NCBI RefSeq assembly: GCF_000429085.1
Contig: NZ_AUBE01000002.1
Span: 226,824-290,823, forward strand
Direction: 5' to 3'
Source of the DNA: Streptomyces flavidovirens DSM 40150
GTDB lineage: Bacteria; Actinomycetota; Actinomycetes; Streptomycetales; Streptomycetaceae
DNA length: 64,000 nt
This document shows positions 58,073 through 64,000 of the stretch, one piece after another. The notes below the pieces were generated by a model. That model saw nothing but the letters and a program-made list of their open reading frames with translations, was not told the DNA's origin and did no database searches. Numbering within the stretch: position 1 is the first letter of the stretch; each line of letters opens with the position of its first letter. The position numbers and the translations under genes were made by a program.

Positions 58073-59053
58073 ATGACAACCGACACCCCGGCCCGGCTGC
58101 TGCAACTGCTCTCGCTCCTCCAGGCGCCCCGCGAATGGCCGGGCAGTGAGCTCTCCGAGCGGCTGCGCGTCAGCCGCCGGACCGTGCGGCGCGACATCGA
58201 CCGGCTGCGCGAGCTCGGTTATCCCGTGCAGGCGACGATGGGCGCGGACGGCGGCTATCGGCTCGTCGCGGGCAAGGCCATGCCGCCGCTGGTGCTCGAC
58301 GACGAGGAGGCCGTCGCCATCGCCGTGGGGCTGCGGGCGGGGGCCGGGCACGCCGTCGAGGGGATCGAGGAGGCGTCCGTACGGGCGCTGGCGAAGCTGG
58401 AGCAGGTGCTGCCGTCCAGGCTGCGCCGGCAGGTGTCGACGCTCCAGGCCGCCACCATCCCGCTGACCAGCGGCGACGGCGCGACCATCGACCCGCACAC
58501 TCTCACCGTGATGGCGGGTGCGGCCACCGGGCAGGAACGGCTGCGGTTCGGTTACCGCTCGGGGGACGGGACCGGGAGCAAGCGTCTGGTCGAGCCGCAC
58601 CGGCTGGTCAGCACGGGGCGGCGCTGGTATCTCGTCGCGTACGACGTGGACCGGGACGGCTGGCGTACGTTCCGCGTAGACCGGGTCAGCGAGCCGTTCG
58701 CCACGGGGGCACGCTTCACGCCCCGCGGGCTGCCGAGCGGGAACGCCGCCGAGTTCATCCGGCAGTCCCTCAACCGCTTCCAGTCGCAGTACCGGGTGGT
58801 GGCGACGTTCGACGCGCCCGCCGAGTTCGTCGCGGCCCGGCTGCCGGGCTCGCTCGGGACGCCGGAGCCGGTGGAGGGCGACAGCAGCCGCTGCCGGATC
58901 GATGTCACCTCCACCGACTCGATGGAGTGGCTGGGCGTCCGGCTCGCCCTGGTGGACTGCGAGTTCACGGTGTCGGGGCCGCCGGAGCTCGTCGGCTTCC
59001 TGGCCGAGCTCGGCGGCCGGATCAGCCGCGCGACCGCCGGCCGGGAGCCGTAG
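58073..59053 (+). CDS. WYL-domain transcriptional regulator (YafY-type)
   Basis: A 326-residue protein with an N-terminal HTH (SELSERLRVSRRTVRRDIDR), the linker GYPVQATMGADGGYRLVAG, a WYL domain (RLRFGYR, HRLVSTGRRWYLVAYD, FRVDRV) and a C-terminal WCX extension. It starts 62 bp from the divergent MFS gene. The ligand is unknown. Confidence 0.93.
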   Translation: MTTDTPARLLQLLSLLQAPREWPGSELSERLRVSRRTVRRDIDRLRELGYPVQATMGADGGYRLVAGKAMPPLVLDDEEAVAIAVGLRAGAGHAVEGIEEASVRALAKLEQVLPSRLRRQVSTLQAATIPLTSGDGATIDPHTLTVMAGAATGQERLRFGYRSGDGTGSKRLVEPHRLVSTGRRWYLVAYDVDRDGWRTFRVDRVSEPFATGARFTPRGLPSGNAAEFIRQSLNRFQSQYRVVATFDAPAEFVAARLPGSLGTPEPVEGDSSRCRIDVTSTDSMEWLGVRLALVDCEFTVSGPPELVGFLAELGGRISRATAGREP

Positions 59054-59251
59054 CAGCCGGGAGCAAGAGCAGCGGCGAGTGATTACGGCGGGGAGTGATT
59101 ACGGCGCACGGCTCGGCGAATGCACGGCTGGGGCGCGGGGCGCGGCGGCCGCCTGCGCCGCCTGCCCCCGCGCAGCCGGGAGCCCCGGCGCCGGGGGGAG
59201 TGCGCCGGGGCTCGGCCCGGGAAGGGCACGTAACGCGCTCGCCCGGAGCGC

Positions 59252-60274
59252 TTACGCCGCCGATTCGAAGCCCGTGTCGTGGGCCAGGCGCTTCAGCTCC
59301 AGCAGAGCGTGCTTCTCTATCTGCCGGATCCGCTCGCGCGTCAGGCCGTGCTGCTTGCCGACCTCGGTCAGCGTCCGCTCGCGGCCGTCCTCGATGCCGT
59401 ACCTCATGCGGATGATCGAGGCCGTGCGCTCGTCGAGGTGACCTATGAGGTTTTCCAGTTCCTCGCTGCGCAGCAGCGAGAGCACCGACTGCTCGGGCGA
59501 GACCGCCGAGGTGTCCTCCAGCAGGTCTCCGAACTGCGTCTCGCCGGCGTCGTCGACCGGCATGTTGAGCGAGACGGGGTCACGCGCCCAGTCCAGGACG
59601 TCGCTGATGCGCTGCGGCTTGGCTTCCAGCTCGGCCGCGATCTCCTCGTGCTCGGGATCACGCCCGTGCATGCGGTTGAACTCGCGCTGCACGCGCCGGA
59701 TGCGGCCCAGTTCCTCCACGAGGTGGACGGGGAGCCGGATGGTGCGGGACTGGTCGGCTATGGACCGGGTGATGGCCTGCCGGATCCACCAGGTCGCGTA
59801 CGTCGAGAACTTGAAGCCCTTGGTGTAGTCGAACTTCTCGACCGCGCGCACCAGGCCCGCGTTCCCCTCCTGGATCAGGTCGAGCAGGGGCAGGCCACTG
59901 CGCGGATAGCGGCGCGCGACAGCGACGACAAGGCGGAGGTTGGAGCGGATGAAGAGGTCCTTGGCGCGCTCACCCTGGGCGACCAGCGCTTCGAGCTCCT
60001 CGCGGGAAGCTCCGTCCGCCCCGTTCTCCCCCGGCGAGGCGACGGCTGATGTCACTTCCTTGTCGAGGATCTGCTGGGCGTACACACCCGCCTCGATCGT
60101 CTGTGAGAGGTCGACTTCCTTGGCGGCGTCGAGCAGCGGCGTCCGTGCGATTTCGTCGAGGTACATGCCGACCAGGTCACGGTCGGCTATCTCCCCGCCT
60201 GCGGCGCGAACGCTGCGTACCCCGCCGGATCCGCCGGTGGCGGTCTGACGACGGGCGACGGCACGGGTTGCCAT
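59252..60274 (-). CDS. hrdD: RNA polymerase group 2 sigma factor, HrdD-like
   Basis: A 340-residue sigma-70 protein lacking the long N-terminal region of the principal factor. Region 1.2 (DLVGMYLDEIARTPLLDA), region 2 (SNLRLVVAVARRYPRSGLP, DLIQEGNAGLVRAVEKFDY, FSTYATWWIRQAITRSI), region 3 and region 4.2 HTH (GLTRERIRQIEKHALLEL). MATRAVARRQ start, size and the GGGEIADRDLV-like stretch match HrdD as I remember it. A GGAAT-N18-GTT sigma-R-type promoter lies upstream. Confidence 0.92.
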   Translation of the reverse strand: MATRAVARRQTATGGSGGVRSVRAAGGEIADRDLVGMYLDEIARTPLLDAAKEVDLSQTIEAGVYAQQILDKEVTSAVASPGENGADGASREELEALVAQGERAKDLFIRSNLRLVVAVARRYPRSGLPLLDLIQEGNAGLVRAVEKFDYTKGFKFSTYATWWIRQAITRSIADQSRTIRLPVHLVEELGRIRRVQREFNRMHGRDPEHEEIAAELEAKPQRISDVLDWARDPVSLNMPVDDAGETQFGDLLEDTSAVSPEQSVLSLLRSEELENLIGHLDERTASIIRMRYGIEDGRERTLTEVGKQHGLTRERIRQIEKHALLELKRLAHDTGFESAA

Positions 60275-60351
60275 GCGTGCTCCCTTGCGTAAGTAGGTCG
60301 CGGTTGGTTGGCTGCCGGACTCCCTACGGGTGCCCTGCCTCCGATGGAAAC

Positions 60352-60377
60352 AACGACCGGAATCCGGACAGAATTCC
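60352..60377 (-). promoter_or_regulatory. sigma-R-type promoter of hrdD
   Basis: On the minus strand GGAAT (60373-60377), exactly 18 bp, then GTT (60352-60354): the thiol-oxidative-stress sigma-R consensus. It is about 78 bp before the hrdD ATG. Confidence 0.8.
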
Positions 60378-60438
60378 CATGGAGTGCATTCAATTTCGTG
60401 ATCTTGCAGTACCCTGTCGGACCGCCGATGGGGGACGC

Positions 60439-60969
60439 ATGCCGCAGCCGTACACAGAGGTGCAGGTCACACCGGGCGCCGAGCCCGACCTCGGCGCCCT
60501 CACGGACCTCTACAACCACTACGTCCGTGAGACGGCGATCACATTCGATACCGCCGTTTTCACGCCCGAGCAGCGCCGCCCGTGGCTGCGCTCTCACCCT
60601 GAAGACGGCCCGCACCGCCTTCTGGTTGCTCGCGATGTCCGTTCCGGCCGCATTCTGGGTTATGCGACGAGCAGCCCGTTCCGCGCGAAGGCGGCCTACG
60701 CCACCTCGGTGGAGGTCAGCGTGTACTGCGCGCCCGACGCCGGGGGTCTTGGCATCGGCACACTCCTTTACAAGGCCCTCTTCGAGGCCCTGGAGGGCGA
60801 GGACGTACACAGGGCGTACGCCGGCATCGCCCGGCCCAACGAAGCCTCCGACCGTCTGCATACCCGCTTCGGCTTCCACCATGTCGGTACGTACCGGGAG
60901 GTCGGCCGGAAGTTCGGCCGCTACTGGGACGTGGCCTGGTACGAGAAGGAGCTGGGAACCGCGGACTGA
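60439..60969 (+). CDS. phosphinothricin-N-acetyltransferase-like GNAT
   Basis: A 176-residue acetyltransferase of the Pat/Bar/YncA type: LTDLYNHYVRETAITFDTA, EVSVYCAPDAGGLGIGTLLY, then AYAGIARPNEASDRLHTRFG and GRYWDVAWYEKEL. Known members acetylate phosphinothricin, methionine sulfoximine or protein N-termini; the substrate is not inferable. ATG at 60439 after GGGGGA. Divergent from hrdD. Confidence 0.91.
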   Translation: MPQPYTEVQVTPGAEPDLGALTDLYNHYVRETAITFDTAVFTPEQRRPWLRSHPEDGPHRLLVARDVRSGRILGYATSSPFRAKAAYATSVEVSVYCAPDAGGLGIGTLLYKALFEALEGEDVHRAYAGIARPNEASDRLHTRFGFHHVGTYREVGRKFGRYWDVAWYEKELGTAD

Positions 60970-61001
60970 GCGTCGGACTCGGCTTCGGCCCGGCCTCGGC
61001 C

Positions 61002-61380
61002 TCAGCCGAACTGCACCGACCGCTTCGCCAGTCCCATCCAGAAGCCGTCGATCACCTTGCGCTGAGTCCCCAGCTCGCCCTCCGCCGCGCCCATCGTCAC
61101 GAACAGCGGCGCGAAGTGCTCGGTGCGCGGGTGGGAGAAGAAGCCGCTGCCGACGATCAGTACACCTTCGTCCCGCAGGGGCGCGAGCTTGCGCCCGATG
61201 CCCATCAGCCGCCGCGGGTCGAGGGTGGGCATGGAAATCTGGAGTACGGGGATGTCGGCCGCCGGTAGATCTCGACGAGCGGCACGTACGCCCCGTGGTC
61301 GAGCCCGCGGTCCGGGAAGTCCTGGACGGGCGCGCCGGGCGCCGCGCAGCAAGCTCTGCTCGTATATGACGCCAACCGCA
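61002..61380 (-). pseudogene. decayed 4,5-DOPA dioxygenase (DODA/YgiD) gene
   Basis: The minus strand encodes the C-terminal part of an extradiol ring-cleaving dioxygenase. An upstream piece DFPDRGLDHGAYVPLVEIY lies in one frame; ADIPVLQISMPTLDPRRLM, VGSGFFSH and PRTEHFAPLFVTMGAA, ending LAKRSVQFG, lie in another. The frames join near 61262, where one base appears missing. SGFFSH runs directly into PRTEHF, where intact relatives have about 45-50 more residues, and the N-terminal half is absent. So there is a truncation, a frameshift and an internal deletion. The last two are inferred from remembered family sequences. Confidence 0.8.
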
Positions 61381-61408
61381 TCTAGTTTAAGTTTCAAGAA
61401 GCGGGTCG

Positions 61409-61414
61409 TAGAGT
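61409..61414 (+). promoter_or_regulatory. -10 element of marR, leaderless candidate
   Basis: TAGAGT, 7 nt (GGTGAGC) before the ATG at 61422. Confidence 0.55.
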
Positions 61415-61421
61415 GGTGAGC

Positions 61422-61913
61422 ATGACGACGGCACCCCGCTGGCTCAGCGAACAGGAACAGCGCACGTGGCGCGCCTACCTCCAGGCAACCACGCTTCTGG
61501 AGGACCACCTCGACCGCCAGCTCCAGCGCGACGCGGGCATGCCGCACGTCTACTACGGCCTGCTCGTACAGCTCTCCCAGGCGCCGCAGCGGCGGCTGAG
61601 GATGACCGAGCTCGCCCGCATCGCGAAGATCACCCGCTCCCGGCTCTCGCACGCCGTCGCCCGCCTGGAGCGCAACGGCTGGGTGCGCCGCGAGGACTGC
61701 CCGTCCGACCGGCGCGGGCAGAACGCCGTACTGACGGACGAGGGGTACGCGGTCCTGAAGCAGACCGCGCCCGGCCATGTCGCCACGGTCCGCCAGGCGA
61801 TGTTCGACCGGCTCACGCCCGAACAGGTGCGGCAGCTCGGCGAGATCATGCAGGTCATGGCCGAAGGACTCCAGCCGAAGGACACGGAAGCGGACCTGCC
61901 CTGGCTCCGCTGA
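61422..61913 (+). CDS. MarR-family transcriptional regulator
   Basis: A 163-residue winged-HTH dimer: RMTELARIAKITRSRLSHAV recognition region, then RLERNGWVRREDCPSDRRGQ with the wing Asp/Arg. Such regulators usually control a divergent gene; the divergent gene here is the DODA remnant, leaving the regulator without an intact neighbour target. An AT-rich patch (TAGTTTAAGTTTCAAG, 61383-61398) just upstream is a possible operator. Confidence 0.92.
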   Translation: MTTAPRWLSEQEQRTWRAYLQATTLLEDHLDRQLQRDAGMPHVYYGLLVQLSQAPQRRLRMTELARIAKITRSRLSHAVARLERNGWVRREDCPSDRRGQNAVLTDEGYAVLKQTAPGHVATVRQAMFDRLTPEQVRQLGEIMQVMAEGLQPKDTEADLPWLR

Positions 61914-62003
61914 GGCGGCGCCAGGGCAGGCCGGCTGTTCTGTACGCGAAGGTCACCTGTGCCCGAAGGTCACCTGCACCCAAAGGTCACCCGTACCCCA
62001 AGG

Positions 62004-63530
62004 TCAGTGCGCGATGACGGGGATCTTCACCTCGCCCTCGGCGCCCGCGTCCGCGTCCGCACCCCCGCCGGCGATCGTCGTCGTACCCGGACGGCCGGTG
62101 TTGATCAGCGTCAGCGCGATCGTCGCGGAGACGACCAGGATGCCGACCGCCCACCAGATGGCGCTCGCGTAGCCGTGCACCATCGCCTGCGCCTGGAGCA
62201 GCTGCTCGTTGGTGGCACCGGCGGCGTGCGAGGCGATGTACGCCGTGGTGGCGCTGGCGGCGATGGTGTTCAGCAGCGCCGTACCGATCGCGCCGCCCAC
62301 CTGCTGCGAGGTGTTGACCATGGCCGAGGCCACGCCCGCGTCACGCGGCTCGATGCCGTGCGTCGCCAGCGACATGGCCGGCATGAACGCCGTACCCATG
62401 CCCAGACCCAGCAGCAGCTGCGCGGGCAGGATCAGTCCGGCGTACGACGAACCGATCTCCAGCTGCGTCAGCAGCAGCATGCCGAGCGCCGCGACGAGGA
62501 AGCCGGGGCCCATCAGCAGGCGCGGCGGGACCCGCGTCATGAGGCGGGCGCCGATCTGGGTCGAGCCCGTGATCATGCCCGCGATCATCGGCAGGAAGGC
62601 GAAGCCGGTCATGACGGGCGAGTAGCCCTTCACGATCTGGAGGTAGTAGGTCAGGAAGAGGAAGAGGCCGAACATCGCGATGACGGCGAGGCCGAGCGAG
62701 GCGTAGACACCGCCGCGGTTGCGCTCCATCAGCACGCGCAGCGGCAGCAGCGGCGACTTGACCTTCGACTCGACGACCACGAAGGCGGCGAGCAGCACGG
62801 CCGAGGCGATGAACAGGCCGATCGTCGCACCCGCCGCCCAGCCGTCCGACTCGGCGCGCGTGAAGCCGTACACCAGCGCGACCAGACCCAGCGTGGAGAG
62901 CACGACGCCCGGAATGTCGAGCGGCGAGCGGTTGCGGCCGCCGGCGGGCTCGCGGATCACGAAGTACGCGCCCGCGGCGGCGACGATCGCGAAGGGGATG
63001 TTGACGAAGAAGGTCCAGCGCCAGTTCAGGTACTCGGTGAGGAAGCCGCCCAGGATCAGGCCGACCGCGCCACCGCCACCCGCTATCGCGCCGAAGATGC
63101 CGAACGCCTTGGCCCGCTCCCGTACGTCGGTGAACGTCACCGCGAGCAGCGAGAGCGCTGCCGGGGCGAGCAGCGCGCCGAAGGCGCCCTGGAGGGCGCG
63201 CGAGCCCAGCATCAGCGCCTCGTTGGTGGCGGCGCCGCCGAGCGCGGAGGCGGCGGCGAAGCCGAGCAGGCCGACGACGAAGGTGCGCTTGCGGCCCCAC
63301 AGGTCGGCGATGCGCCCGCCGAAGAGCAGCAGGCCGCCGAAGGCCAGGGCGTACGCCGTGATGACCCACTGGCGGTTGGCGTCCGAGATTCCCAGGTCCT
63401 GCTGGGCCGACGGCAGCGCGATGTTCACGATCGTCGCGTCGAGCACGACCATCAGCTGGGCGAGGGCGATGAACACCAGCGCTTTCCAGCGGTTGGGGTC
63501 AGGGAGGACGGTGTCGGGCGTTTTTGGCAT
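62004..63530 (-). CDS. MFS transporter, DHA2 (14-helix) drug efflux type
   Basis: A 508-residue exporter. QLMVVLDATIVNIALPSAQQ in helix 1, motif A in GGRIADLWGRKRTFVVG, motif C-like GAIAGGGGAVGLILGGFL; 14 helices; Ala/Asp/Gly-rich tail. The start is placed at the ATG 63528-63530 with GGTGGA upstream; a GTG 12 bp earlier is possible. The near-palindrome GGTGG-ATA-CCTCC overlaps the ribosome site and may bind the upstream TetR protein. Confidence 0.92.
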   Translation of the reverse strand: MPKTPDTVLPDPNRWKALVFIALAQLMVVLDATIVNIALPSAQQDLGISDANRQWVITAYALAFGGLLLFGGRIADLWGRKRTFVVGLLGFAAASALGGAATNEALMLGSRALQGAFGALLAPAALSLLAVTFTDVRERAKAFGIFGAIAGGGGAVGLILGGFLTEYLNWRWTFFVNIPFAIVAAAGAYFVIREPAGGRNRSPLDIPGVVLSTLGLVALVYGFTRAESDGWAAGATIGLFIASAVLLAAFVVVESKVKSPLLPLRVLMERNRGGVYASLGLAVIAMFGLFLFLTYYLQIVKGYSPVMTGFAFLPMIAGMITGSTQIGARLMTRVPPRLLMGPGFLVAALGMLLLTQLEIGSSYAGLILPAQLLLGLGMGTAFMPAMSLATHGIEPRDAGVASAMVNTSQQVGGAIGTALLNTIAASATTAYIASHAAGATNEQLLQAQAMVHGYASAIWWAVGILVVSATIALTLINTGRPGTTTIAGGGADADAGAEGEVKIPVIAH

Positions 63531-63606
63531 GGAGGTATCCACCTAAGGGTGCGAAGAGGCGAAAAGGTACGTAATTGTGTGGGCCGGGGCGGGAGCCCGG
63601 AGAGCG

Positions 63607-64000
63607 TCACGACTCGCGGCGCAGGTCCTCCAAGGTCGCGGGAGAGCCGGGGAGCACGGAGCGGGCCGGCGCCTCCAGGCCGTCGAGGAAAAGTTGCAGG
63701 TGGCGGTGTACGAACTGGTCGAAGTTCATGCAGGCGCTGCCCGGCAGCGGCCGGGTGAGCTGGGAGAGGGCCACCATCAGATCGCCGACGGCCACGTCGT
63801 CGCGGAGCCGCCCGGCCTGCCGGGCGCGCGTCATGAGGCGGTCGACGGCCTCTTCGAGGCGCCCCCGCTCGGCGAGGAGTTCGGGGTGGTCCTTGTCGAA
63901 GCCGCCGGAGAGCATCGGGCACAGCGCGCCGATACGTTCGTCGGCGGCCGCGTGGACGAAGCGGCGCAGCGCGTCGAACGCGTCGGCCTCTTCGGCGGTC
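63607..64000 (-). CDS. TetR-family regulator (N-terminus beyond window edge)
   Basis: The C-terminal 130 residues of a TetR-type regulator: helical ligand domain with DALRRFVHAAADERIGALCP, LEEAVDRLMTRARQAGRLRD and FVHRHLQLFLDGL. The DNA-binding half lies outside the window. It is on the same strand as the MFS exporter and 76 bp upstream of it, so it is the probable repressor. Confidence 0.85.
   Translation of the reverse strand, partial: TAEEADAFDALRRFVHAAADERIGALCPMLSGGFDKDHPELLAERGRLEEAVDRLMTRARQAGRLRDDVAVGDLMVALSQLTRPLPGSACMNFDQFVHRHLQLFLDGLEAPARSVLPGSPATLEDLRRES

Overview
The window is a contiguous chromosomal segment of a very GC-rich, Gram-positive actinomycete, almost certainly a Streptomyces or close relative. 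The grounds are: extreme third-position GC, many GTG/TTG starts, an SsgA-family sporulation protein (20.1-21.5 kb region), an HrdD-type group 2 sigma factor, a SepX/GLPR-type division membrane protein beside a gephyrin-like MoeA, and many apparently leaderless promoters. From memory the gene order resembles the hrdD neighbourhood of S. coelicolor. It is mostly core-genome housekeeping DNA, not a biosynthetic, phage or defence island.

Layout. 1-3.6 kb: two tandem paralogous membrane-anchored PQQ-type beta-propeller proteins. 3.7-12.4 kb (minus strand): ABC-F ATPase, a 23-bp tandem array, a membrane acyltransferase, ispE, rsmA, a repeat-rich spacer, an Rpf/G5 cell-wall lytic protein, tatD and a zinc-ribbon protein. 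12.5-18.3 kb: rsmI divergent from a protein O-mannosyltransferase, a class B-like penicillin-binding protein and a serine beta-lactamase-fold hydrolase. 18.3-21.5 kb: an ECF-type nickel/cobalt transporter operon (CbiM-PDGLE, CbiQ, CbiO) with a near-perfect Nur-like box upstream, and an ssg gene. 21.6-28.3 kb: TetR-MMPL exporter operon with twin operators, divergent from a tricorn-protease homologue. 28.3-29.0 kb: repeat-packed non-coding island. 29.0-33.6 kb: CsbD-like protein and a translationally coupled SDR/hydrolase/Baeyer-Villiger monooxygenase operon divergent from a MerR regulator. 33.6-41.2 kb: xthA, two GNATs, tRNA-Ala(CGC), sepX, mogA, moaC, moeA/glp, galU and a 5-formyl-THF cyclo-ligase. 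41.2-52.4 kb: penicillin acylase, CPA-type antiporter, MFS, FmdB zinc ribbon, MTA phosphorylase, SAF-domain protein, mscL, P1 peptidase, DUF6227. 52.4-56.5 kb: fruR-fruK-fruA fructose PTS operon. 56.5-64 kb: MFS/WYL pair, hrdD with a sigma-R-type promoter, a PAT-like acetyltransferase, a decayed DODA dioxygenase beside a MarR gene, and a TetR/MFS pair cut by the right edge.

The most unusual signal is an interspersed element of about 130 bp present three times (around 9.3, 24.8 and 54.0 kb). One copy is intergenic; the other two lie in the same reading frame inside proteins, in the EIIA-EIIB linker of FruA and the N-terminus of the tricorn homologue. It looks like a protein-tolerated dispersed repeat, with its own tandem amplification at one end. 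Other points worth attention are twelve start codons preceded at 6-7 nt by TANNNT (leaderless candidates), two probable CTG start codons, and chains of 4-base start/stop overlaps.
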